A stretch of DNA of 64,000 bases from NCBI GenBank assembly GCA_034434835.1, contig DAOTXX010000123.1, positions 11,949-75,948 on the forward strand. The letters run 5' to 3'. The notes beneath the pieces are model-generated. The model had not been told where the DNA came from. It searched no databases and saw only the letters and a program-made list of their open reading frames with translations. Source of the stretch: JBGLNJ01 sp034434835. GTDB lineage: Bacteria; Chloroflexota; Anaerolineae; Fen-1058. Positions 49,911-58,061 of the stretch are shown here, one piece after another (position 1 is the first letter of the stretch; every line of letters starts with the position of its first letter). A program made the translations under genes and the position numbers.

Positions 49911-51857
49911 ATGATGATGAAAAGGGCATTTCTATCTGCGCTTGTTCTAGTGATTTTGCTTCCTCTGGGGCTACCCGGTTTCTCGCCGGTGGTCCATTCT
50001 TCCACATCTGCCTTCTCCTCTACCTATTACTCGTTGCCAGGTGGAACCGTGGATAAATCCTCACCGACCTTGGCCGATTTGGATGGGGATGGGGTGCCCG
50101 AAGTCTTGATTGGCACTACAGCTTGTCGAGCAAGCCCGACAGACGGATCATGCACGTATGACCAACCCACCGTTCTAGTCGCTATGAGAGGAAATGGGAG
50201 TACATGGTGGTCCAGGAATGTAAACGCCCCCATCAACTCGTCACCTGCGGTGGGGGATATCAACCGTGATGGACATCCGGAGGTTGTCGTCGGCGTTGGC
50301 GCGGATGTGGCCGATATGAACCATCAAGGTGGCGTTGTCGCCTACACCTATGACGGCCAATTCCTGTGGCGCTTTACTACACAAGATCATTACCCTAACG
50401 ATGGCTACCCGGAAGGAGTTTTTGCCTCTCCTGCACTGTGTGATGTAGACGGCGATGGTGACATGGAGATCGCGTTTGGCGCTTGGGATCAGAGGATATA
50501 TCTGTTGGATCATAATGGCAATTCGCTGTGGAACAATAAACCCGCAGGCTTTCCTGGCCTTGGATATTATAACGCCGATAGCATCTGGTCGAGTGCCGCT
50601 TGCGCCGACCTGAACCGGGATGGGTATCAAGAAATCATTACTGGTGCAGATATTAGTGGTGGGGGGATCTTGCCTGATGGAACCCACACTCAGGATGGAG
50701 GGTTTCTTTATATTTTTGATAAAGACGGTAACGTTCTCGTGCGCCGGTACCTTCCAGAAGCCATCTATGCCTCGCCGGCCATAGGTGATCTAAACAGAGA
50801 TGGCAAATTGGAGATCGTCTCAGGCACCGCCTGGTATTGGTGGAACACACACGGACGGACCGAGCAGCCGTATGTTTACGCTTTCGACACAAGTCACGTG
50901 TTTGATTCGAGCATGTTTTATTCGGATTCTGCCAAGCTGCCCAACCTGCCAGGCTGGCCTCAGCTCACCAACTATCCAGGATTCAGCTCGCCTGCATTAG
51001 CCGATCTGGACGGAGATGGAGATCTGGAAATTGTCATCGGTACTTCAGATCCCTTTGGGGGTAACGATGGCATTCCGGGAAATGGAAGCGTTTATGCCTG
51101 GCATCATACGGGACAGTCAGTTTCAGGCTGGCCCGTTCATCCTAAAGATCAGTTTAACAACAATGGTCCGATTTACTCATCTCCGACGATTGCCGATGTG
51201 GACAATGATGGAACACTCGAAGTTCTATTCTCTATGATATGGGATGTCCAAGTCTACAATGCCAATGGCTCGTTTCAGGAAAGACTGCGGACCCTTTGGA
51301 CAATCTGGGCTTCCCCGGCTATTGGAGACACCAACAATGATGGGAAAGTAGAGGTATGGATCGGCGGGAGCAAGAATGATGATTCTTCGCATGGATATCT
51401 GTGGCGCTTTGAATCAAGCACTTTAGGCATTGGGAGCATGCCCTGGCCCATGTTTCACCGCGACAGATGGCATACCGGGCGTTACCCTTCCCCGCCGCAG
51501 CTCTCGGTCTCGCCCGGTGCTGTGTATGTACTCCACCAGTCCGGCGGGCCATGGAATGAGTTTGCCTACCTCACGATTAGCAACATGGGTGACGGCTCCC
51601 TCTCGTGGTCGGTTTCCTCCAAGCCAGGCAATGTTACCGTGACCCCTTCCGGTGGGACAGTGACCACTACGACACAAGCGCAAATCAGTGTTGGGGCGAC
51701 CGTCTGTACAGGCTGGTGTAACTTGGGCAATATTGTCATCGCTGGGACATCGGGAGGGAATCCTGTGCTTGGAAGCCCGGCGACAGTTCCGTTCTATCTG
51801 TATGTTGGGCAAGTTCACAAAGTGAATTTACCTCTCGTTCTGCGAAACGCACAGTAG
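49911..51857 (+). CDS. Secreted FG-GAP/VCBS-repeat protein with LPLVLRN tail
   Basis: 648 residues; GAGG directly precedes three successive ATG codons, so the exact start is one of them. Signal peptide about 1-30. Residues about 45-520 contain seven or so repeats of the FG-GAP type with calcium-binding loops: LADLDGDGVPEVLIG, GDINRDGHPEVVVG, CDVDGDGDMEIAFG, ADLNRDGYQEIITG, GDLNRDGKLEIVSG, ADLDGDGDLEIVIG, ADVDNDGTLEVLFS. They form an integrin-like propeller. A BACON-like beta domain follows (about 540-630), then VNLPLVLRNAQ at the very end. A cell-surface protein, probably adhesive or structural. It interrupts the row of glycosyltransferase genes, as the other secreted proteins do. Confidence 0.88.
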   Translation: MMMKRAFLSALVLVILLPLGLPGFSPVVHSSTSAFSSTYYSLPGGTVDKSSPTLADLDGDGVPEVLIGTTACRASPTDGSCTYDQPTVLVAMRGNGSTWWSRNVNAPINSSPAVGDINRDGHPEVVVGVGADVADMNHQGGVVAYTYDGQFLWRFTTQDHYPNDGYPEGVFASPALCDVDGDGDMEIAFGAWDQRIYLLDHNGNSLWNNKPAGFPGLGYYNADSIWSSAACADLNRDGYQEIITGADISGGGILPDGTHTQDGGFLYIFDKDGNVLVRRYLPEAIYASPAIGDLNRDGKLEIVSGTAWYWWNTHGRTEQPYVYAFDTSHVFDSSMFYSDSAKLPNLPGWPQLTNYPGFSSPALADLDGDGDLEIVIGTSDPFGGNDGIPGNGSVYAWHHTGQSVSGWPVHPKDQFNNNGPIYSSPTIADVDNDGTLEVLFSMIWDVQVYNANGSFQERLRTLWTIWASPAIGDTNNDGKVEVWIGGSKNDDSSHGYLWRFESSTLGIGSMPWPMFHRDRWHTGRYPSPPQLSVSPGAVYVLHQSGGPWNEFAYLTISNMGDGSLSWSVSSKPGNVTVTPSGGTVTTTTQAQISVGATVCTGWCNLGNIVIAGTSGGNPVLGSPATVPFYLYVGQVHKVNLPLVLRNAQ

Positions 51858-51865
51858 GCCTGTAC

Positions 51866-53140
51866 ATGCGTATTTTGCATGTTGTTCAGCGCTACTGGCC
51901 TGCGCGCGGCGGCGCGGAAATTCACCTGGGCGAAATCTCGGCACGCCTGGCCGCCGAGGGCCATCAGGTCACGGTGGCGACCACCGATGCGCTGGATTTT
52001 GAATTGTTCTGGGATCCCAATCGCCGCCGTGTGCCGGAGAGAGAAAGCCAGCATGACGGCGTGCGAATCGTGCGGTTTCCCGTGCGGCATCTTCCCTTTT
52101 CCCCATTGGCTTACCCCGCGTGGCGACGTTTGCTCTGGATGCTGTCCGCGATTCGCCCGGTGCCTGTCAGCGTGCTGGCTTGGCTCGCGCGTTACACGCC
52201 GTGGGTGCCCGATCTCTCGCGTTGGCTCAAAGCGACCAACGAACCGTTCGATCTCGTCGCAGCGATGATGGTCGTCTTTGAGCCGGTTGTAGAGGCTGGT
52301 CTGTGCTTTGCTCGTAAGCGCCAATTGCCCTTTGTGCTGTATCCGCTCACACACTTGGGGGCAGGGCCTCGCCCGGCGGACGATCCACCGAGTCGTTTTT
52401 ACACCATGCGACACCAGGTTGATTGTGTCTGCCGCAGCAGCGCAGTGGTTGCTCAGACACCGACGGAACGCGACTTTTACATCGCGCGGGGTGTGGACGC
52501 CAAACGCATCTGTGTCGTTGGGGCGGGCGTCAACCCGCCCGAACTCGCCGGCGGCGATGGCGAGCGATTCCGTCAACGTCACAACATTGCAGGGCCGCTT
52601 GTGGCCTTTCTCTCTGCGATGGCCTATGACAAAGGCGCGGTGACAATGGTGGAAGCGATGCGCCGACTTTGGCGAGCAGGTCGCAACATCGAGCTTGTCT
52701 TGGCCGGGACGCTGCTCACGCCGTTCCGCGCATACCTCGACAGATTGCCGATCGAGGATCGCAAGCGGCTGCGCGTCATGCCGGCGATTGATGATCAAGA
52801 TAAGCGCGATTTGCTCGCTGCGTGCGATGTGTTTGCTATGCCATCGCGCGTGGATTCGTTCGGGATCGCATACCTGGAAGCGTGGCTCTACCGCAAGCCG
52901 GTGATCGGCGCGCGTGCCTGGGGCATTGGCGACGTGATTACGCACGGACAGGATGGTTTACTGGTTCCCTTTGGCGACGAAACCGCGCTGGCGGAAGCGA
53001 TCATATATTTGGTTGATCACCCTGACGTGACCCAGGCGATGGGTGCGCGCGGGCAGGCCAAAGTGTACCAGGAGCACACCTGGGATCGCAAATACGCTAT
53101 GGTGCGCCAGGTGTACAAATCGCTGGTAGAGCAAGCGTGA
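51866..53140 (+). CDS. GT4 glycosyltransferase
   Basis: 424 residues, 8 bp after the FG-GAP gene. N-terminal RILHVVQRYWPARGGAEIHLGEISARLAAEGHQVTV with the GGAE loop; DLVAAMMVVFEPVVEAGL and VVAQTPTERDFYIARG. C-terminal GPLVAFLSAMAYDKGAVTMVEAM, RLRVMPAIDDQDKRDLLAACDVFAMPSRVDSFGIAYLEAWLYRKPVIG: the E-x7-E region has Asp in place of the first Glu (VDSFGIAYLEA), which is common. The stop overlaps the next start. Confidence 0.92.
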   Translation: MRILHVVQRYWPARGGAEIHLGEISARLAAEGHQVTVATTDALDFELFWDPNRRRVPERESQHDGVRIVRFPVRHLPFSPLAYPAWRRLLWMLSAIRPVPVSVLAWLARYTPWVPDLSRWLKATNEPFDLVAAMMVVFEPVVEAGLCFARKRQLPFVLYPLTHLGAGPRPADDPPSRFYTMRHQVDCVCRSSAVVAQTPTERDFYIARGVDAKRICVVGAGVNPPELAGGDGERFRQRHNIAGPLVAFLSAMAYDKGAVTMVEAMRRLWRAGRNIELVLAGTLLTPFRAYLDRLPIEDRKRLRVMPAIDDQDKRDLLAACDVFAMPSRVDSFGIAYLEAWLYRKPVIGARAWGIGDVITHGQDGLLVPFGDETALAEAIIYLVDHPDVTQAMGARGQAKVYQEHTWDRKYAMVRQVYKSLVEQA

Positions 53141-54393
53141 TGCGAATTCTCTACATCGTTCATCAATTTTTTCCAGATAAAGTGGGCGGCACGGAGAATT
53201 ACACGCTGGATCTGGCCAGGGGCGCTCAAGCGCGTGGGCATCAGGTGGCCGTTTTTCATCGTGCGCCGGATCAGCCAGGGTTGACGTGCTCTGAGTGGGA
53301 AGGCGTCTCAACTTGGCGCGCCTGTGCTGGGCCGATGACGCCATTGAATGTGTTCCGTGCAACGTTTGGCGAGCTGGTGCTCGAGCGCGCTTTTGCCGAG
53401 ACGCTCAATGCTTTTCAGCCAGACCTGATTCATATTCAGCACTTGATGGGATTGCCTGTTTCGCTCATGCGACAGGCGCGCGGCCATCCGATCGTGCTCA
53501 CACTGCACGATTTTTGGTTCACCTGCGTTAACGCGCAACTGCTGACCAATTATTCTTCCAGCTTGTGCGATGGGCCGCGCTATGGCGGGATGAATTGCGC
53601 TCGCTGCGCGCTGGCAAGAGCAGGCGCGCCGCACTTGTGGCCTGGCGCGCCGCTGCTTGCGCCGCTGATGGCGCACCGCAATCGGCTGCTTCACCGTGTG
53701 CTGCAGCAAATGTCGCTTATCATTGCGCCTTCGCGCTTTCTCGAAAGGCTTGCCGCAACGTGGGGTGCGCCGGTTGAGCGGCTGCGCTTTGCGCCGAATG
53801 GGTTGGATGTGAGCGGCGCGCAGCCCCAATCACAGCACGAATCCGCGCCGCGACGTTTTGCCTACATCGGCGGGCTGGCTCCGCAAAAAGGCGTCCATGT
53901 TTTGATCCAGGCGTTCAACGATCTAGGGCGCGAGGCCGCGCTCGACATCTATGGCGACGAGGCCCAGTTCCCGGATTATGTGCGGGAGTTGAAGCAAGCC
54001 GCGCGTTCTTCTCAAATTCGTTTTGGCGGGCGGTTGGATCGAGCTGAGGTGTGGCGAGTGTTGGCCGAGGTTGATGCACTGGCCGTGCCTTCACTGTGGT
54101 ATGAAAACGCGCCCGTTGTCATTCAGGAAGCATTCGCCGCGGGTGTGCCGGTGATCGCCTCTAAACTCGGCGCGCTGCCGGAGTGGGTACGCGATGGTGT
54201 GGACGGCTTGTGCGTCCCGCCGGGCGACGTTATGGCGTGGCAAGGTGCACTGAGGCGATTGGTAGATGAGCCGGGGCTGACCGATCAGTTGCGCGCCAAC
54301 ATCCGGCGACCCGTCACGCTGGAAGAACACCTGGCTCAACTTGAGGGGCTTTATGCTGAGGCGGTGAGCATAAAGCGCGCCTGGGCTGTATAA
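53140..54393 (+). CDS. GT4 glycosyltransferase
   Basis: 417 residues from the ATG at 53140, overlapping the previous TGA by one base (a GTG at 53137 is possible). MRILYIVHQFFPDKVGGTENYTLDLARGAQARGHQVAV shows the GGTE donor loop; HPIVLTLHDFWFTC, NCARCALARAG and LIIAPSRFLERL follow. C-terminal FAYIGGLAPQKGVHVLIQAF, IRFGGRLDRAEVWRVLAEVDALAVPSLWYENAPVVIQEAFAAGVPVIASKLG: E-x7-E as ENAPVVIQE. Its layout is typical of glycosyltransferases acting on surface glycans in this phylum. Confidence 0.92.
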   Translation: MRILYIVHQFFPDKVGGTENYTLDLARGAQARGHQVAVFHRAPDQPGLTCSEWEGVSTWRACAGPMTPLNVFRATFGELVLERAFAETLNAFQPDLIHIQHLMGLPVSLMRQARGHPIVLTLHDFWFTCVNAQLLTNYSSSLCDGPRYGGMNCARCALARAGAPHLWPGAPLLAPLMAHRNRLLHRVLQQMSLIIAPSRFLERLAATWGAPVERLRFAPNGLDVSGAQPQSQHESAPRRFAYIGGLAPQKGVHVLIQAFNDLGREAALDIYGDEAQFPDYVRELKQAARSSQIRFGGRLDRAEVWRVLAEVDALAVPSLWYENAPVVIQEAFAAGVPVIASKLGALPEWVRDGVDGLCVPPGDVMAWQGALRRLVDEPGLTDQLRANIRRPVTLEEHLAQLEGLYAEAVSIKRAWAV

Positions 54394-54418
54394 TTCTGAA
54401 ACACGACGAGGAGTGATG

Positions 54419-56719
54419 ATGCAGATTCTTGTTACTGGCGGCGCTGGATTCATTGGCAGCAATCTGGCGCATCACTACCTTTTGCAGGGACATGCTGTCA
54501 TTGTGTTCGATAACCTCTCACGTCGGGGGTCGGACAAGAACCTGGCCTGGCTGCAAGCGAATCACGGTCCAAAGTTGCGATTCATCCGGGGTGATGTGCG
54601 CGATTATCCTGCCTTGCTTCAGGCGGTGGCCGGCGCGGACCGTGTATATCACATGGCAAGCCAGGTGGCTGTCACCACCTCTGTCATTGACCCGCGCGCA
54701 GATTTCGAGATCAACGCGCTGGGCACGTTCAACGTGCTGGAAGCGGTGCGCGCAGCCGCGCCGCAGGCCATCGTCTTTTACGCTTCGACGAACAAGGTAT
54801 ACGGCGGCATGGAAACCGTGGCCGTGGTCGAGGAACGCACTCGCTATCGCTACCGCGATCTGCCGAACGGTATCCCTGAAAGTCAGTTGCTGGATTTCCA
54901 CTCACCCTATGGGAATTCCAAGGGCGCTGGCGATCAGTACGTCCGCGACTATGCGCGTATCTATGGACTCAAGACTGTGGTGTTCCGTCAATCGTGCCTG
55001 GCTGCCGACCAGGAGGTCATCACACCCTTTGGTAAAAAGCCAATACACGCGGTACGCCCCGGCGACATCGTACATAGCGGGAAAAGTTGGACGCGCGTTC
55101 GCCACGTATGGCAGACTGGCGTGAAACCAGTTCGACGGCTGACGACGATGAATGGACTGCAAGTCACTCTGACTGCTGACCATCTTGTATTCCGTCCACA
55201 CGGACTTTTCTCGAGTCGCAGCCTGGCCTACGGCGACTTTGTGGCTGTCCTGCCCGAAGCGCAGCACATGCCCAAGTGGGAGCCTGTCCCGGATCGGGTG
55301 CTCGCTCCCGAAGCCTACCTGGCAGCCGTGCGGGTTCGCACCAGCGATCTTCGCTGTCTGAACGAGGCTGAGCGCATCGCCGAGCACCTGTTGCCTCTGG
55401 AAGGCGATCGCTTGCTGGGGATCGCAGAGGTGGTAGGGTGGTTGTTCGGCGATGGGCATCTGGGTATCCATCAACGCCAGGCGCGTGAACATCCTGCTTA
55501 TACTGTGCAATACTTTGGTTCAGAGTCAGAATTGCAGGAGCTTACCCTGAGACTGAATTGGCTTGGCATCTCTTCGAGCAGTATCATTCGCTGGGAAGCC
55601 ACATCAGAACTGCCCAGTGGACACACGATCCAAGGTCATAGTTGCCGCATCCAGCAACAAAGTATTCCTATCTTTACTCTCTTTGAGATGCTTGGTGTTC
55701 CTGTAGGAGACAAAGTCCGGGTAGACTATGAGTTGCCCGAGTGGGTATCTGGTGGACATCCTCTTGTCAAGCGCGCTTTCCTGCGTGGTTTTTTAGGCGC
55801 CGAGTTGTGCAAAGTCAATCCGGACTCGCGTTTGGCCCCATCGTTTGCCCAATCCAAGGATATAACTCATCTAGAGAATGGGAGACGCTGGGTGGAACAA
55901 CTTCGGAATCTGCTGGCCGAGTTCGGCATAGAGACCTCATACTTTGAGGCTGAGCCGGTCAGCTACCATCGAGGCACGACGGTTCAGATGACCATTCGCC
56001 TTCTGGGTGGAAGCGAGCTGCCTCTAAAACTGGCGGCGATTGGCTATGCCTTTAGCAATGAGCGCGCGGGAAAATTGAATGCGCTTCTTCGCTGGCAGTG
56101 GACGCATACTTCACCAGATTGGTTCGACCAGACCAATCAAATTTATCGGGCCGATGGTCAACTGTTCTGGGATAGTGTGATGACGATCGAGGAAGTGGGG
56201 GAACAGCCTGTCTATGACCTTGAGATCGAAGACGATACGCATCTCTTCCTGGGCGGTGGCATTCAAGTTTCCAATTGCATCTATGGCACGCGCCAATTTG
56301 GTGTAGAGGATCAGGGCTGGGTGGCACATTTCTGTATTGCGGCGGCATTGGGCCGTCCCATCACCATCTACGGCAACGGCAAGCAAGTGCGTGACGTGCT
56401 GTGGATTGACGATCTCGTGCGCGCCTATGATCTGGCTGCCGAGCGAGTCGATCAGGTCGCTGGCAAAATCTACAACATCGGCGGCGGGCCGGAAAATGCC
56501 ATGTCCATCTGGGCCGAGTTTGGCCCGATCCTCGAGGAGCTGGCCGGGCATCCGATCCCGGTCAAGTATGGCGATTGGCGGCCGGGCGATCAGCCCGTGT
56601 ATATCAGCGACATCAGCCTGGCGCGCCGCGAGCTAGGGTGGTCGCCGCGCGTTGCGGTGCGGGAGGGCATCCAGAGATTGTGGGACTGGGTGCGCGAGAA
56701 TCCGCATTTGTTTGATTGA
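54419..56719 (+). CDS. CDP-paratose 2-epimerase-like SDR interrupted by an intein
   Basis: 766 residues from the ATG at 54419 (AGGAG 5 nt upstream; GTG 54413 and ATG 54416 are alternatives). The outer parts (192 + 147 residues) join to a normal roughly 339-residue extended SDR: GGAGFIG (7-13), YASTNKVYGG, the catalytic Y164-x3-K168 in FHSPYGNSKGAGDQY, TVVFRQS joined to CIYGTRQFGVEDQGWV, YGNGKQVRDVLWIDDLVRAYDL. This matches RfbE-type CDP-paratose/tyvelose epimerases, which invert C2 of a CDP-3,6-dideoxyhexose; the exact substrate is uncertain. An in-frame 427-residue intein (54995-56275) sits after Ser192, so active enzyme needs protein splicing. It lies in a glycan locus after two GT4 genes. 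Confidence 0.93.
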   Translation: MQILVTGGAGFIGSNLAHHYLLQGHAVIVFDNLSRRGSDKNLAWLQANHGPKLRFIRGDVRDYPALLQAVAGADRVYHMASQVAVTTSVIDPRADFEINALGTFNVLEAVRAAAPQAIVFYASTNKVYGGMETVAVVEERTRYRYRDLPNGIPESQLLDFHSPYGNSKGAGDQYVRDYARIYGLKTVVFRQSCLAADQEVITPFGKKPIHAVRPGDIVHSGKSWTRVRHVWQTGVKPVRRLTTMNGLQVTLTADHLVFRPHGLFSSRSLAYGDFVAVLPEAQHMPKWEPVPDRVLAPEAYLAAVRVRTSDLRCLNEAERIAEHLLPLEGDRLLGIAEVVGWLFGDGHLGIHQRQAREHPAYTVQYFGSESELQELTLRLNWLGISSSSIIRWEATSELPSGHTIQGHSCRIQQQSIPIFTLFEMLGVPVGDKVRVDYELPEWVSGGHPLVKRAFLRGFLGAELCKVNPDSRLAPSFAQSKDITHLENGRRWVEQLRNLLAEFGIETSYFEAEPVSYHRGTTVQMTIRLLGGSELPLKLAAIGYAFSNERAGKLNALLRWQWTHTSPDWFDQTNQIYRADGQLFWDSVMTIEEVGEQPVYDLEIEDDTHLFLGGGIQVSNCIYGTRQFGVEDQGWVAHFCIAAALGRPITIYGNGKQVRDVLWIDDLVRAYDLAAERVDQVAGKIYNIGGGPENAMSIWAEFGPILEELAGHPIPVKYGDWRPGDQPVYISDISLARRELGWSPRVAVREGIQRLWDWVRENPHLFD
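54995..56275 (+). other. Intein with LAGLIDADG homing-endonuclease domain
   Basis: 427 codons inside the epimerase. Block A starts with Cys1 (CLAADQEVITPFGKKPIHAV, then RPGD). Block B is GLQVTLTADHLVFRPHG with the TxxH motif. The endonuclease motifs are VVGWLFGDG (with its acidic residue) and FLRGFLGAEL (Glu in the acidic position, a Gly replacing the earlier Asp). Block F is PVYDLEIEDDTHLFLGGG and block G ends QVSN, followed by Cys+1 of the host protein. Ser instead of the usual His before the terminal Asn is a known variation. All splice-site residues (Cys1, His in block B, Asn, Cys+1) are present, so it is probably active in splicing; the endonuclease may be weak. Confidence 0.95.
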
Positions 56720-56755
56720 CAGCAAATATGCTACTCAGCCAAGTCCTGTGAACTT

Positions 56756-56784
56756 TTGCCATATCGAACGTCTTTTGTTATAAT
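56756..56784 (+). promoter_or_regulatory. Promoter inside the glycan locus
   Basis: TTGCCA (56756-56761), a 17-bp spacer and TATAAT (56779-56784) with TGT just before it (extended -10). It stands in the 191-bp gap after the epimerase and 127 bp before the GT2 gene, so the last genes of the locus may be transcribed separately. Confidence 0.75.
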
Positions 56785-56850
56785 CCGTCTTGTGCCCCCC
56801 AAAACGAGGCGGCCATCGGGTTGTGCGGCATCGCCCCGCCAGACTCAAAA

Positions 56851-56910
56851 CCGCAATCCGAGATCCAAAATCCGCAATCCGAGATCCAAAATCCAAAATC
56901 CGAGATCCGG
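56851..56910. repeat. 21-bp tandem repeat, nearly three copies
   Basis: A 21-bp unit beginning CCGCAATCCGAGATCC and ending AAAAT occurs twice exactly (56851-56871, 56872-56892), followed by a shorter copy to 56910, directly against the ATG of the GT2 gene. It lies in the leader between the promoter and the start codon and replaces a clear ribosome site. The frame is open through it, but an earlier start would give a low-complexity head and is less likely. Confidence 0.7.
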
Positions 56911-57867
56911 ATGAAACTCGTCGTTCAAATCCCGTGTTATAATGAAGAGCAGACGCTGCCGTTGACGGTGCACGATTTGCCTAAATCGATCCCCGGCATA
57001 GATGAGATCGAGGTGCTGGTGATTGATGACGGCAGCACAGACCGCACGGCCGCGGTGGCGCGCGAGCTGGGGGTGCATCACATTGTTCGTCACGCGCAAC
57101 AGCAAAGTTTGGCTTCTGCGTTTCGAGATGGGCTGGAGGCGTCATTGGCAGTCGGCGCAGATGTGATCGTCAATACTGATGGCGACAACCAATATCGAGG
57201 CGAAGATATTGCCAGATTAGTTCAGCCAATCTTGGAAGGCCGGGCTGATGTTGTCGTTGGCGACCGGGGCGTTGCGGCGCTGGAGCATTTTTCGCCGCTC
57301 AAGCGATGGTTGCAAAAGTTGGGAAGTTGGGTGGTCGAGAGAGCAGCCGGCATTCCTATCCCCGATGCCACCAGCGGCATGCGGGCCTTTACCCGCGAAG
57401 CAGCCTTGCGCCTGACGGTGTTGAGCGAATATACGTATACGCTTGAGACACTGATTCAGGCTGGTGCGCGAAAGATGGCGGTAACATACGTCCCGGTGCG
57501 GACTAATCCCCAGACCCGCCCATCTCGCTTGATACGGAACATCCCATCTTTTCTGGCTCTTTCGATGGTGACTATTCTTCGGTTTTACACCATGTATAGC
57601 CCTCTGCGAATTTTCATGACCATCGGTGGAGTGTTGATCGCAGGAGGTATTGCACTGGGGCTGCGCTTTTTGTATTTCTTTTTGCGGCGCGGGGGCACGG
57701 CTGGCAATATCCAATCGCTGATCCTGGCCGCGATCCTGATCATTGTGGGATTCCAGACTTGCATGATCGGCCTGATCGCAGACTTGGTGAGTATGAATCG
57801 CAAGATGCTGGAAGAGGCGCTGTATCGGGTGAGGAAGAGGGAATTGGATTCGCGTCATGCTCCGTGA
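56911..57867 (+). CDS. GT2 glycosyltransferase with C-terminal membrane helices
   Basis: 318 residues from the ATG at 56911. GT2 domain: KLVVQIPCYNEEQTLPLTV, VLVIDDGSTDRT, NTDGDNQYRGEDI (the DxD-type donor and metal site) and DATSGMRAFTREAALRL. After about residue 230 two hydrophobic segments follow (FMTIGGVLIAGGIALGLRFLYFF and LILAAILIIVGFQTCMIGLI). This is the DPM1/GtrB/ArnC-like arrangement, so it probably makes a polyprenyl-phosphate sugar, the donor needed by the GT-C enzymes of the locus. The leader contains tandem repeats. Confidence 0.9.
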   Translation: MKLVVQIPCYNEEQTLPLTVHDLPKSIPGIDEIEVLVIDDGSTDRTAAVARELGVHHIVRHAQQQSLASAFRDGLEASLAVGADVIVNTDGDNQYRGEDIARLVQPILEGRADVVVGDRGVAALEHFSPLKRWLQKLGSWVVERAAGIPIPDATSGMRAFTREAALRLTVLSEYTYTLETLIQAGARKMAVTYVPVRTNPQTRPSRLIRNIPSFLALSMVTILRFYTMYSPLRIFMTIGGVLIAGGIALGLRFLYFFLRRGGTAGNIQSLILAAILIIVGFQTCMIGLIADLVSMNRKMLEEALYRVRKRELDSRHAP

Positions 57868-57878
57868 GACCTTGCATC

Positions 57879-58061
57879 ATGAATATCGCATTGGTGGGCC
57901 CGACCTATCCCTTTCGAGGGGGTACCAAGGTAGGTGCCCAAGAAGCTGGATTCGGTTGTACTGTGATAGAGTTGACCTCCTCGGGCAGATGTGGAACGAT
58001 ACAATGTCTTTATTCTCTACCAAACGCCCCTGTCCCTTTCGGAGCGGATGGCTTATTCTGA
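57879..58061 (+). pseudogene. N-terminal remnant of a GT4 gene
   Basis: An ATG 11 bp after the GT2 stop opens MNIALVGPTYPFRGG, the characteristic start of a GT4 glycosyltransferase, but similarity ends after about 16 residues and the frame stops at 58061 with no further GT4 motifs. The remainder overlaps the start of the next gene. It looks like the left end of a gene that was deleted when the next gene was joined here. Confidence 0.55.

Noticed and set aside
54995..56275. The epimerase insert as a fused enzyme domain rather than an intein
   Set aside because: It starts with Cys, ends with Asn before Cys, has blocks A, B, F and G in order with LAGLIDADG motifs between, and its removal restores an uninterrupted SDR.
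56851..56910. Tandem repeats as a CRISPR array
   Set aside because: The units are directly adjacent with no spacers of their own, and no cas gene is present.
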